Assembly (NCBI RefSeq): GCF_024362525.1
Contig: NZ_CP101460.1
Span: 1-64,000 of the forward strand
DNA from: Natrononativus amylolyticus
GTDB lineage: Archaea; Halobacteriota; Halobacteria; Halobacteriales; Natrialbaceae
Direction of reading: 5' to 3'
Length of the DNA: 64,000 nt
The notes below the pieces were generated by a model that saw only the letters and a program-made list of their open reading frames with translations, was not told where the DNA came from and ran no database searches. Below are positions 36,749 through 45,623 of the stretch, piece by piece. The translations under genes were made by a program, and so were the position numbers. Numbering within the stretch: position 1 is the stretch's first letter; each line of letters opens with the position of its first letter.

Positions 36749-37738
36749 TAGAAATGATTACTCGTATGCTGATAGAGAGTCGACCATGAGCGGTATCGAC
36801 TGCTGTTGGCAGCGTAGCAAGCGACTCGAAGAACCGGTTGCTGAGTACCGATAGAGTTGTACTCGAGCACTCTTCAACTGGATTGAATTCCGATGAATAC
36901 GCTGGTACCGTGACACGGTCGGGCTCGTCACGAACCTGGCGGCCCGTGACGACTGCACTCGGAAGTGCGGCGCTCTATCGAAGACACCAATCGAGTCACC
37001 TTCGCACGCTTTTCATACTGCTAAAATGAGGTGTGTGGTACGTTCGTTAGTCACATACTTTTCGAATCGGGAGAAAAAACGACCGCTGTTCTCGGTGATT
37101 GCTCCCAACAGATGCGTCCAGTCGCATTGACCAGAGAGTTGATCAGGCATTCGAGTGCCATGCGGAAACCACGCGGCACGCGGTTCAACCTGAACGGATT
37201 TCTTGGTTTGAACGATAAACACTACCGTGGCGTCCATTTCCCGCCGTTCTATTGCGTTCCTCAGGGACCGTTTCTTGTTTCTCGACTTCCGATTCGGCGT
37301 TGTCCAGCGTGGCTTTTGATTGCTCGATCCCGCTTCTTTGAGCACCCATCGGCAACTCGGAACGAGTACTCGACATCGGACGATTCGACAAGATATTGCT
37401 GAACCAGCGCCGGCGTTCACACCGGTGCATTAATCCCAACTCGTCGGGAAACCCGTGGACAGTTTCTTCGAACCTTATTAATCGACTTTCTGATATCTCC
37501 CGTTCAATCTCAGAACTCTGTCATCAATCACGCTCGTTCAAGCGACTCGTCGGTGTTGAGTTGCATGAGCCATCTATAAATTGTTGGTCGCTGAACGCCA
37601 TACCAGTCGGCTAGTGCAGTCTGTGTGACACCATTTTTACGTAATCTCCGCGAACAGCCGTTGTGTCGGCTTCTCTCCGTCCACGTTGTCCAGGGCGTTT
37701 CGCATATCCTCGACGGAGATCTCGTCACGATAATCCAC
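36749..37738 (-). pseudogene. IS630-like transposase, decayed (copy 2)
   Basis: From a GTG at 37738 the minus strand reads 'DYRDEISVEDMRNALDNVD', then 'NGVTQTALADWYGVQRPTIY', 'EMDATVVFIVQTKKSVQVEP' and 'HLLGAITENSGRFFSRFEKY', in several frames. It is the same family as 10892-11845 but clearly diverged from it, so the two are separate old insertions and not products of the module duplication. Confidence 0.8.
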
Positions 37739-37800
37739 TACTGTAGGGACAATTACTGAGTAAAAAATTCTAACATATACCATTGTCGTAACTGCAAACC

Positions 37801-38121
37801 AATGCATACCTGATCGCGAGACATGTCGATGACCAGCGTACAACCCGTTCGAGTTTCCCGCCCCACAACACGTGGGATTTTACCGACACCGTCCTCCTCA
37901 ACCAAGATGGGTACGACAAGGGTTGACCGCGCAATGGGTTCCCTGAAATGACAAGTCTACAGCTGGTGGGACGGTTCGCCAAACATGGGCCGCCTCTCAA
38001 ACACTCTTCGACTGATGGCACGAACAGAATTATCCAGATGGAGGAGATACCACCACCGAGTACCGACAAGAACGATGCATATTCGCTCGAGATGGTCCAC
38101 GAGGAAGACTATCGTCTTTGA
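37801..38121 (+). pseudogene. Decayed coding stretch with in-frame TGA codons
   Basis: One plus-strand frame reads as acidic coding sequence ('NTWDFTDTVLLNQDGYDKG', 'SLEMVHEEDYRL') but is interrupted by TGA near 37924 and again near 38119. No start is seen. Composition suggests a former gene; the family is not recognised. Could be chance. Confidence 0.3.
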
Positions 38122-38261
38122 GGATATGAGCCGTATTGGCTGAGAGATACGGTACATATCGTATGTGAACTTACGGTTGCACAAACTTTCATGCTACAGG
38201 TCTGTAATTAGACTGTTATGATCATGAGCGAAGCTACGCACTCCTGTCACCAATCGAAATC

Positions 38262-38692
38262 AGTTTGAGTTTGCTAGGAGTGAGTTTAGCGATCGGTTTG
38301 AGTGGTGTCTTAACATCTCCTGATAGCCATCCGGTTACGCTCATTTCGGATGCTATTGGCCTCGCTGCATTTGCCACCACTGGTGCAATCGTTGCGACTG
38401 CGGCGAATGTTTCAGCCTTTGGTGTTGTCGCTATCGCAACAATCAACGCAGCGGTGGTGGTGCAGTTGCAGATATTCTCCTCGATCGTCCTCCATTTATC
38501 TTGTTCGACGACTTTTATGCGAGTTGTGCAGTCTTGGGTGGAAGCACGTATTGGATTCTTATAAGTGTGGGCTCCACTGGAAGTACAGCCGCAGCAGGGT
38601 GTGCAGTGGTGACATTCGGGACTCGATTTGTAGCAGTTACGTATGGTTAGAACCTTCCCACAATACAAAAGACCGGTTTGATTAGGCGTTGA
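38262..38692 (+). pseudogene. TRIC/UPF0126 channel protein, truncated and broken
   Basis: The plus strand reads 'HPVTLISDAIGLAAFATTGA' and 'SAFGVVAIATINA'. A frameshift near 38455 is needed before 'GGAVADILLDRPPFILFDD' and 'FYASCAVLGGSTYWILI'. A TAG (38648-38650) replaces a Trp codon after 'VAVTYG', and the tail 'NLPTIQKTGLIRR' ends at TGA. TRIC proteins are trimeric cation channels of six or seven TM; the first repeat is missing here. Confidence 0.75.
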
Positions 38693-38716
38693 CGTTCTCT
38701 CCTAGTAAGCTGTTCA

Positions 38717-38733
38717 GTTCCTTACTGAGGAAC
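38717..38733. promoter_or_regulatory. GTTCC-N7-GGAAC palindrome, site 3
   Basis: GTTCCTTACTGAGGAAC, 25 bases after the broken TRIC gene, in the gap leading to the IclR gene. Confidence 0.55.
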
Positions 38734-39321
38734 AAGTGGAGAAACAGTAGAAAACCCATCGCTCTATTGAGATTTTGCGAAAGAGTTGACCGTCTTGGGA
38801 GCGTCAGGGTATTTTAATCCGCACACACAGTATTGCTATGCTTTTCAATACTGAATGGGCCAACGGGTGATGGATACTACACCCACTATTCATTTGTGAT
38901 TGCTGGTGGATTGGCAGGTTCACAGCCACCGATATAATTGCCCAGTGGGTAGAGTGAAGGCGGTTCTCAAGAAGAAGTCAACGAAGCAATTAACCAAACC
39001 ATTGATGTATCGGTATGTGGATGACTCCGACGTCCCCTATTGGCCACAACCAATAGTGCGTCTCGGGGGCGGAATACACAACTGGATTCACAAGCAACGG
39101 TTCAAGTTAATAACGGTATTCGTATAACATGTACCACTCGCCTTCAGTCGGCTACTCAGATCCAATTATCCTTTAAAGGTTAGTTGGTACTGCTAAGTCT
39201 ATTGAATCTACGTTACTAATCGTACACTTCACATGACTAGGTGGACACCGCCTAACTTACGGCACGACGTGTTACAAGCATATGGTTGTAAATCCATCTC
39301 TGAGTGTGACCATAACGTTCT

Positions 39322-39338
39322 GTTCCTCAATGGGGAAC
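39322..39338. promoter_or_regulatory. GTTCC-N7-GGAAC palindrome, site 4
   Basis: GTTCCTCAATGGGGAAC, in the gene-free gap downstream of the IclR gene. Confidence 0.55.
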
Positions 39339-39436
39339 AGATGAAGCTGATATTTCCATTATTATTCGACCTGCATTTTGCCTCTGTTAACAGTTTTACA
39401 CTTTGGGGCCGAACGGCAAAATAACACTCGGATAGC

Positions 39437-39453
39437 GTTCCTCAGGTGGGAAC
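39437..39453. promoter_or_regulatory. GTTCC-N7-GGAAC palindrome, site 5
   Basis: GTTCCTCAGGTGGGAAC, just beyond the IclR stop codon. In this position it could also act as a hairpin in the IclR mRNA 3' end. Confidence 0.55.
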
Positions 39454-39474
39454 AGTCTACCTGGGGATAGTTGC

Positions 39475-40239
39475 TCATCCATACGTGACGTTAATCTCGA
39501 TGACGTTGGCTGCCTGTGAAACGAGTTCTGGGATTTCCTTCTTGAACCGTTCGCCCTTGATTCGGGTCGTCGGACCGGCTACGCTAATTGCCCCAAGGAC
39601 GCGGTCGTCCGTACTCAAGATGGGTGCTGCGACACACTGTAGCCCCTCGACCCGCTCTTGCCCGCAGTAAGCGACCCCTCGCTCCCTTATTTCCTCGAGC
39701 GAGTCGAACAGTGTCTCCCGATCGGTGATCGTATACTGAGTTTCTTTAGGTAGGCCATGAGTGTCGAGAACCTCGTGTACCCGCTGTTCGGGAAAGTTTG
39801 CGAGAATTGCTTTCCCAAGAGCGGTGTTATGCAGATAACGTCGTTTTCCGGTGTGGGTGTCTAGCGTTACCGCATTGTCCCCATGGGCACGAAAGAGGTA
39901 GACACCGCGTCCATGCTCTTCAACCATCAAGTTCGCGACCTCGCCGGTTTGATCTGCTAAGTTCGTGACTTCTGGACGGGCAATCTCATAGATCTTCCGA
40001 CGCTTTCGGGCGTACTCGCCAACCTCGAAGAAGCCAAGACCGAGATCGTAAGTATCGCCGTTTTTCACAACATAATCATGCGCTCGGAGTGTGGAGAGAT
40101 GATCGTGAACCGTACTCTTGGACATCCCCAGTTCGTCAGCTAAGGTGGTCACACCTGCGCCTTTGAGCTCACGTAACGCGTCGATCACCCGGATCGTGTT
40201 CTCGGTCGTCCGAAGTGGTGCGGTTTGTGGCGTTGCCAT
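39475..40239 (-). CDS. IclR-family transcriptional regulator
   Basis: The protein has 254 residues from ATG 40239 ('MATPQTAPLRTTENTIRVID'). The N-terminal winged helix (about 12-75) includes 'GVTTLADELGMSKSTVHDHL'. The effector domain includes 'GKRRYLHNTALGKAILANFP' and 'ERVEGLQCVAAPILSTDDRV'. The start is supported by a TATA-like ATATTTAT 24 bases upstream. It is divergent from the FAD oxidoreductase gene, with a GTTCC palindrome between them, so it is the natural candidate regulator of the module. The broken twin at 14565-14879 lies by module A. Confidence 0.9.
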   Translation of the reverse strand: MATPQTAPLRTTENTIRVIDALRELKGAGVTTLADELGMSKSTVHDHLSTLRAHDYVVKNGDTYDLGLGFFEVGEYARKRRKIYEIARPEVTNLADQTGEVANLMVEEHGRGVYLFRAHGDNAVTLDTHTGKRRYLHNTALGKAILANFPEQRVHEVLDTHGLPKETQYTITDRETLFDSLEEIRERGVAYCGQERVEGLQCVAAPILSTDDRVLGAISVAGPTTRIKGERFKKEIPELVSQAANVIEINVTYG

Positions 40240-40263
40240 ACGATGAGGGGGGTGGTGCAGGAA

Positions 40264-40273
40264 CATAAATATT
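40264..40273 (-). promoter_or_regulatory. TATA box of IclR gene
   Basis: Minus strand AATATTTATG, ending 24 bases before ATG 40239, fitting a leaderless transcript and supporting that start over ATGs further upstream. Confidence 0.55.
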
Positions 40274-40408
40274 GTACCTCTCTCAGGAATCACAGATCAG
40301 TTTGATGTTTTATGAACTAGATGTTAAGCCCGCTTGGATATTGGGACCTCGATGGGTGTAACACCAAATCAATTCAGTTTGCCGAGTTCGTATCAGTCGA
40401 TCAGGTTC

Positions 40409-40425
40409 GTTCCTCTATAAGGAAC
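40409..40425. promoter_or_regulatory. GTTCC-N7-GGAAC palindrome, site 6 (divergent IclR/FAD intergenic)
   Basis: GTTCCTCTATAAGGAAC lies in the 350-base region between the divergent IclR and FAD oxidoreductase genes, 170 bases from the IclR start and 165 bases from the FAD gene start. This is the site best placed to be an operator. Confidence 0.6.
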
Positions 40426-40560
40426 GCAAATCAATCGTCACGAACGAGGTTCAGATACTCGAGTACTTGCTGAACCACACACCTAGTATAGCGGTAGATT
40501 GCGAATCGACTAGAGTTTCGCAGATCTAAGCGGTGTTGTCGGAGATACTGACACCAGTTC

Positions 40561-40567
40561 TTATATA
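40561..40567 (+). promoter_or_regulatory. TATA box of FAD oxidoreductase gene, copy B
   Basis: TTATATA within AGTTCTTATATACGATG, 22 bases before ATG 40590; the same core and spacing as in module A. Confidence 0.7.
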
Positions 40568-40589
40568 CGATGGCTAGCAATCGGTTATC

Positions 40590-41744
40590 ATGCATACGGT
40601 GATCGTTGGTGGCGGAGTTATCGGACTATCGAGTGCGTACTACCTGAGAAAACGCGGCATCGAGGTGACAGTTCTAGAGAAGTCTACGCTCGGTTCGGGG
40701 AGCACAGACCGAGCAAACGGAGGTATTCGAGCCCAGTTTTCGTCTCCGGTTAGCGCAAACCTTTCACTGGCGAGTATCGACGTCTGGGAACGCTTCGAAG
40801 CCGACTTTGGCATAGACCTCGAATACCGCCGTCCAGGATATCTGTTCCTCGCTCGGACGGAGACCACGGCCGAACGGTTCCGCGAAAACGTTCGAAAACA
40901 GAACGAGCTCGGCGTGCCGAGCGAATTTGTGAGCCCCGAACGGGCCGCGTCGCTCTGTCCCGAACTTCACACCGACGAGTTCGTTGGTGGGGCGTATTCG
41001 CCGACGGACGGCTTTGCAGACCCTCATCTCGGCCTACAGGGGTTCTCTATCGCGGCAACCGAGGCCGGTGCCGAAATTCGGACGAAGGTCGAGGTGACCG
41101 ACGTCGAACTCGATGGAACCGGGCAGGTGCGCGGCGTCACGACGACAGACGGGGCGATCGATGCCGATTACGTCGTCAACGCAGGGGGCCCTTGGGCTGC
41201 CGAAATCGGTGCAATGGCCGGACTATCGCTCCCAATCTCACCTCGGCGAAGAAAGCTAGTCATCGTTGATCCGGCGATCCCCGTCTCTGACGACGTCCCG
41301 TTCACAATCGATGCGGACGCCAGTGTTCACTTCCGCCCAGAACGAAACGGAAACGTCGTCGCTGGTGGCCATTTCTCCGAGTCTGACCCTGAAATGGATC
41401 CCGATCGGTTCTCGGAACGTGTTTCACTCGAGTGGTCAGCGCAAGTCATCGAGGAGGCAGCAGAGTGCGCTGGCTACTTTGGACTGGATTCTGAAATCAG
41501 ACAATCGTGGGCGGGATTATACGCGGTGACACCCGACCACCATCCCATTATCGAAGAATCCATTCCGGGATTCATTAACGCGGTTGGTTTTTCTGGGCAT
41601 GGGTTTATGCAGGCACCTGCTACGGGAAAACTCGTTGCTGAAATCGTTGCCGATGGGGAGCCACACTCGGTCGATGTGTCGATGCTTTCGAAGGATCGGT
41701 TCGATGGCGGAAGTCCGCTTGAAGAAGGTACGGTGATTGACTGA
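40590..41744 (+). CDS. DAO-family FAD-dependent oxidoreductase, copy B
   Basis: A protein of 384 residues, the twin of 28212-29366. It shows VIVGGGVIGLSS (Gly7, Gly9, Gly12), 'GSGSTDRANGGIRAQFSSP' and 'GFSGHGFMQAPATGKLVAE', and ends 'FDGGSPLEEGTVID' as in copy A. It is expected to oxidise an amino or imino acid (sarcosine, proline-like or D-amino acid) with FAD, passing electrons to oxygen or the respiratory chain. It leads the module-B genes and is divergent from IclR. Codon third positions are less GC-rich than in the core region. Confidence 0.88.
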   Translation: MHTVIVGGGVIGLSSAYYLRKRGIEVTVLEKSTLGSGSTDRANGGIRAQFSSPVSANLSLASIDVWERFEADFGIDLEYRRPGYLFLARTETTAERFRENVRKQNELGVPSEFVSPERAASLCPELHTDEFVGGAYSPTDGFADPHLGLQGFSIAATEAGAEIRTKVEVTDVELDGTGQVRGVTTTDGAIDADYVVNAGGPWAAEIGAMAGLSLPISPRRRKLVIVDPAIPVSDDVPFTIDADASVHFRPERNGNVVAGGHFSESDPEMDPDRFSERVSLEWSAQVIEEAAECAGYFGLDSEIRQSWAGLYAVTPDHHPIIEESIPGFINAVGFSGHGFMQAPATGKLVAEIVADGEPHSVDVSMLSKDRFDGGSPLEEGTVID

Positions 41745-41960
41745 TCGAGGTGTTTTCACAAGTTGCCGCTGTACGCCAACTGTGTGGCAGGTGGTTGATG
41801 GTACATTGGTACAGAATTCCTGTGAATCAAGCACCATTTTGAATCTGTTACTCATAGGGGTGGGGCGTGTATCTCTCTTTCCGTGGGAGATAGAGGAGGG
41901 ATCGACGTTGAAGCGATACCGGCCGAACAGAAAGTGAATTGACCCGTGATAGCTCCGAAC

Positions 41961-41970
41961 CTATATGTAT
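41961..41970 (+). promoter_or_regulatory. TATA box of HalOD1 gene
   Basis: CTATATGTAT ending 21 bases before ATG 41992, consistent with a leaderless start. Confidence 0.5.
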
Positions 41971-41991
41971 GATGGGGGCACATGACATTCT

Positions 41992-42246
41992 ATGTCGGGG
42001 ACGGCAACAGTCAGTCAATGTGTAGTTCAAGAGATAGCCAAAGAGGAGGGGATCGACCCACTTGAGTTGAGGTGGTCACTTTACGGGGTCATCGATCCGG
42101 ACGCTTTGAATTCCCTCTTCCAGTCGACTGCCACTAAAGAGACCGATACGAAAATTATCGTCGAATTCAACTATCACGACTATACAGTACGTGTTGAGGA
42201 CGGCGACGTCCACGTGATTAAACCGGCGCGTGCGACTGAAAGCTAA
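41992..42246 (+). CDS. HalOD1 output-domain protein
   Basis: The protein has 84 residues: a helix followed by 'DPLELRWSLYGVIDPDALNS' and a C-terminal beta hairpin ('IIVEFNYHDYTVRVEDGDV'). This is the haloarchaeal HalOD1 output domain, normally found alone in short proteins or fused to response regulators. Role unknown, probably in signalling. It sits between the FAD oxidoreductase and aminotransferase genes in module B and has no counterpart in module A. Confidence 0.8.
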   Translation: MSGTATVSQCVVQEIAKEEGIDPLELRWSLYGVIDPDALNSLFQSTATKETDTKIIVEFNYHDYTVRVEDGDVHVIKPARATES

Positions 42247-42258
42247 ATCAAAAACAGC

Positions 42259-42500
42259 TCACAGACCAGCGTCGGCGATGGCCGGCTGGAGATAAGACAA
42301 CGTATCCGAGAATGGCAGGGTTTTAGTTATGTTCGATTTGGTTGGCCAAACCAACCCTACGGTGAACATCGCCAAAGCTACGACTCCAAAGAGATTCACT
42401 TTGATCATCCCGCCTGCGTTGTGAACGGAAATCAGAAACTCGACCACAACGATGACGAGGAAATGCTTTCCAACACAGGTCTTCGTCTACGCCGTGCGTT
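42259..42500 (-). pseudogene. Membrane-protein C-terminal remnant
   Basis: The minus-strand frame opens after a stop near 42500 and reads 'GKHFLVIVVVEFLISVHNAG' then 'VNLFGVVALAMFTVGLVWP', ending 'LQPAIADAGL'. It has two hydrophobic segments and a plausible C-terminal tail but no clear start and no upstream continuation. Probably the end of a lost membrane protein. Family not recognised. Confidence 0.35.
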
Positions 42501-42601
42501 TCCAGAACAATGTCCGTTCCGATCGACTGCTGGGAGGGAACGATAACGCTCGTAGATGTCGACATTTTCACATCCTGATCGATCAACTGGCGTCCAACGA
42601 T

Positions 42602-42610
42602 CTATATTTT
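42602..42610 (+). promoter_or_regulatory. TATA-like box before small ORF
   Basis: CTATATTTT ends 20 bases before ATG 42631, the spacing expected of a leaderless haloarchaeal promoter. Confidence 0.4.
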
Positions 42611-42630
42611 GCACCCAAACGGAAACCGTC

Positions 42631-42876
42631 ATGGGTGAGAATAGATTCGAAGAGATGGGTGAAGCGTTACTGAACGATGCGGAGACTGATCGGTTGTACC
42701 TTGACGGTGACGACGAATTGGACGACTCTCAGGACCGATCACACTGCACCCCACCACCCGACGGCAGTGCCGTTTCACTGACGTTGGTTGTCGGTTCGGC
42801 ATGTTTCATCACGGTTCCCAGGATCGGACGTCAATACGTTCCGATAGGAATCGGTATTGTCAGAAGCGCTCGTTAG
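42631..42876 (+). CDS. Small ORF, acidic N-terminus; possibly a truncated gene
   Basis: The frame has 81 residues, beginning 'MGENRFEEMGEALLNDAETD' and 'RLYLDGDDELDD', a convincing acidic haloarchaeal N-terminus behind a TATA-like box. From about residue 35 the composition becomes non-acidic ('HCTPPPDGSAVSL'), suggesting that the true 3' part was replaced or lost by a frameshift. Family not recognised. It may be a pseudogene. Confidence 0.4.
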   Translation: MGENRFEEMGEALLNDAETDRLYLDGDDELDDSQDRSHCTPPPDGSAVSLTLVVGSACFITVPRIGRQYVPIGIGIVRSAR

Positions 42877-43028
42877 TTGCAGTGCCACCAATGAGCGATG
42901 CACTGGGGGACGATCCCCTTTCGAAAGCAGTCACGTGGAGGCGAGCACGTCGATCTTGCGACCGTCAGCAAGCGACCAGTGCTGCACCGACCGGGTGCTT
43001 TTTATCCCCGCTGTGCGATGGGTCGTCC

Positions 43029-44192
43029 ATGTCTTTAGCTAACCCAGCGGCGATACGAATGGATCGGATACCGTTCTCCGGCATTAGAGAAATTTTTGAG
43101 GAATGCGATAGGCTCGAAGCAGCGGGGAACGACATCGTCCACCTCGAGATCGGCCGGCCAGATTTCGACACCCCTGATCCGATCAAGGACGCTGCAAAAG
43201 ACGCGATGGATGCGGGACACGTCCATTATACGTCGAACTATGGCATCCAGGAACTGCGTGAGGCGGTCGCATCCACATTCGCTCGAGACAACGACCTCGA
43301 GTACGATCCGAACGGTGAGGTGGTCGTCACGACCGGGGCGACTGAGGCGGTTTTCGTCACTATCATGGGGCTCGTCGATAGCGGCGACGAGGTGCTCATC
43401 CCCGATCCGAGTTGGACCTACGGTGCACACGTCAAGCTGGCGGGTGGTGAACCGGTTCAGTATCGTCTCGATCCTGACGACGGCTTTCAGCCCGACATCG
43501 AATCGGTGGCCGACGCCATTACCGACCGGACGAAACTGCTCATCGTCAACAGTCCCCACAATCCGACCGGGAGCGTCCTCTCACACGAGCGAGCCCAGGC
43601 ACTCAGGGATCTGGCCGTTGACAACGACCTCCTCGTTCTCTCCGACGAGATTTACGAAAAAATCGTTTACAGCGGGGGTTCCCATCGCAGCCTCGCCACC
43701 TACGACGGCCTCCGAAACCGAACTGTGACGGTAAACGGTGCGTCGAAAGCGTACTCGATGACCGGGTGGCGACTCGGGTACCTGGGTGCCCCTGAATCAC
43801 TCATCGACCCCATCGTTCGGGTACGACAGTACACGACGACGTGTGCCCCATCACTCTCACAGTGGGCTGCGGTGCATGCACTACAGAGCAATCTCCATGA
43901 ACCACTGGTCGAGTCGTTTGCCGAGCGTCGATTGTATGTGCTCGACCGAATCGACGACATCCCGGGAATGTCGTGTCCGCAGCCTGACGGTGCGTTCTAC
44001 GTGTTTCCGACGATTCCAGACGGGTTCAACGACGAAGTCGAGTTCACTTGGTCGCTGCTTCGCGAAGCCGGTGTCGCGGTCGTTCCCGGAACGGTGTTCG
44101 GATCGACTGGAACCGGCCGAATCCGGATCGCCTACACGAATTCGATTAACCGCACCAGAGAGGGGTTTGACCGACTCGAAGCGTACCTCTAG
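43029..44192 (+). CDS. Class I/II PLP-dependent aminotransferase
   Basis: A fold-type I aminotransferase of 387 residues: 'HYTSNYGIQELREAV', 'TTGATEAVF', 'NSPHNPTGSV' (Asn178 region), 'LSDEIYEKIVY' (Asp206, Tyr209), Schiff-base Lys240 in 'NGASKAYSMTGWRLGY' and the C-terminal 'RIRIAY' Arg. The ATG at 43029 ('MSLANPAAIRMDRIPFSG') gives the usual length; longer upstream reading is not convincing. It should move an amino group between an amino acid and a 2-oxo acid within the module. Only a fragment survives in module A. Confidence 0.88.
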   Translation: MSLANPAAIRMDRIPFSGIREIFEECDRLEAAGNDIVHLEIGRPDFDTPDPIKDAAKDAMDAGHVHYTSNYGIQELREAVASTFARDNDLEYDPNGEVVVTTGATEAVFVTIMGLVDSGDEVLIPDPSWTYGAHVKLAGGEPVQYRLDPDDGFQPDIESVADAITDRTKLLIVNSPHNPTGSVLSHERAQALRDLAVDNDLLVLSDEIYEKIVYSGGSHRSLATYDGLRNRTVTVNGASKAYSMTGWRLGYLGAPESLIDPIVRVRQYTTTCAPSLSQWAAVHALQSNLHEPLVESFAERRLYVLDRIDDIPGMSCPQPDGAFYVFPTIPDGFNDEVEFTWSLLREAGVAVVPGTVFGSTGTGRIRIAYTNSINRTREGFDRLEAYL

Positions 44193-44345
44193 CGATTCGC
44201 CACGCCTGACGCGTTGTATCGGTCCACTTTCAGTATCTACTTCGAATTCATCGATCGGCGAACGGTGTAGCATAAAGAACACATAATGTGCGAGACTGAT
44301 CGGCAACCGAAGAATTATGTGGATCCGAAAACCCCATACAGGTGT

Positions 44346-45137
44346 ATGAGCCTTCAACTTGATGGACACGTCGCACTGATAACGGCTTCGAGTAGCGGTC
44401 TCGGTTACTCGTCTGCGGAAGTATTCGCTCGGGAGGGGGCCAACGTCGTCGTAAACGGGCGTGATGAGGAACGACTCGCCGATGCGGTGTCAGAACTCGA
44501 CGAACTCGGCGACGGTGACGTCGTCAGTGTGCCGGGCGATCTAACTGATCCAGACGACATCGACACGCTCGTCGACCGAACACTCGAGGAGTTCGATCGA
44601 CTGGATCACCTCGTGACGAGCGCTGGTGGCCCGCCGAGTGGCCCGTTTCTCGATCTGGACGATGATGATTGGTACCACGCCTTTGACCTCCTCGTGATGA
44701 GCGTCGTTCGACTCGTCCGGGCAGCCGCCGAGCCACTCGCCGCGGGCGACGGCGGAACGGTCGTCACCATCACCTCCCGGAGTGTGAAGGAGGCGATCGA
44801 TTCGCTCGTTCTCTCGAACGCCGTCCGAATGAGCGTCATCGGCCTCGAGAAGACGCTATCGAAGGAACTCGCCCCCGACGTTCGTGCGAATGCGGTTCTC
44901 CCGGGCCCTCACGAGACATCGCGGATTCGAGAACTCGTCGAACAGGCTGTCGACCGGGGCGAGTACGAGTCCTACGAAGACGGTCTCGAGGCGCGGGGAT
45001 CCGGTATCCCGCTCGAACGGATCGGCGAACCGACCGAACTCGGCGAGGTCGTGGCCTTCCTGAGCTCACCCCGCTCGAGTTACATAAACGGAGTTGCGGT
45101 GCCAATCGACGGCGGTGCAGGGGCATCGAACCTCTAA
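44346..45137 (+). CDS. Atypical SDR oxidoreductase lacking YxxxK, copy B
   Basis: The protein has 263 residues from ATG 44346, colinear with the copy-A protein. It shows 'TASSSGLGYSSAEVFARE', 'TSAGGPPSGPF' and 'AVPIDGGAGASNL'. The usual catalytic YxxxK is again replaced ('VLSNAVRMSVIGLEKTLSK'). Conservation of the same substitutions in both copies means they are a property of the family, not decay. It follows the aminotransferase and precedes the cupin. Confidence 0.85.
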   Translation: MSLQLDGHVALITASSSGLGYSSAEVFAREGANVVVNGRDEERLADAVSELDELGDGDVVSVPGDLTDPDDIDTLVDRTLEEFDRLDHLVTSAGGPPSGPFLDLDDDDWYHAFDLLVMSVVRLVRAAAEPLAAGDGGTVVTITSRSVKEAIDSLVLSNAVRMSVIGLEKTLSKELAPDVRANAVLPGPHETSRIRELVEQAVDRGEYESYEDGLEARGSGIPLERIGEPTELGEVVAFLSSPRSSYINGVAVPIDGGAGASNL

Positions 45138-45232
45138 GCAGTTGTCCGAAACCCGGCGCTCAGACCTGCTCCCATCTTGAGCGGCGGCGCCTAGCGAGGT
45201 GAGTCGAACCCCACTTTCGTTCCCCTAAATCC

Positions 45233-45275
45233 AAACAATTATCATTTCCCCCTTCGACTGAGCTATACACAGCAA
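45233..45275 (+). promoter_or_regulatory. Conserved promoter block of module-B cupin
   Basis: Starts AAACAATTAT, contains CGACTGAG and ATACAC and runs to the ATG; gap-free counterpart of 27003-27045. Confidence 0.55.
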
Positions 45276-45623
45276 ATGAAACCTGTACGCTTCGAAAACA
45301 CAGAGACGTATGAGCCTGATGACGGCTGGAAACGCGCCTCACTCGCCGGGAGCAACCAGTTCACGTTTGAATGGTTTGAGAAACCACCGGGACACTCGTC
45401 CCCCATGCATGACCATGAGAACGAGCAGGTCTGTGTTGTGCTAGAAGGGGAACTGACGGTGTTCACCGAGAGTGATCAGGTCACACTCAAGAAGCATGAT
45501 TCGGTGCTGCTGGAGTCGTGGGAGTCTCATCGCGTCGAAAATACGGGCGATGAACGCGCAGTTGCGCTCGACGTTTTTGCACCCGGACGTGGGTTCGACT
45601 TCTGGACCGATCGAGAGGATTAA
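45276..45623 (+). CDS. Cupin-domain protein, copy 3 (module B)
   Basis: The protein has 115 residues, with 'PGHSSPMHDHENEQVCVV' and 'SHRVENTGDERAVALDVF'. It lies after the SDR gene and converges on the aldolase, as in module A. It has its own conserved promoter block, so it need not be cotranscribed with the SDR gene. Confidence 0.85.
   Translation: MKPVRFENTETYEPDDGWKRASLAGSNQFTFEWFEKPPGHSSPMHDHENEQVCVVLEGELTVFTESDQVTLKKHDSVLLESWESHRVENTGDERAVALDVFAPGRGFDFWTDRED

Larger units (their letters stand above)
38734..39474. other. AT-rich gene-free gap with palindromic sites
   Basis: About 740 bases without a supported gene. Short open frames have basic, non-haloarchaeal composition. Two palindrome copies (39322, 39437) lie here, the last ending 21 bases before the 3' end of the IclR gene. 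Confidence 0.5.

Noticed and set aside
38234-38668. 144-codon minus-strand frame opposite the TRIC pseudogene
   Set aside because: Basic, Cys/Thr-rich composition without motifs; the plus strand carries recognisable TRIC sequence.
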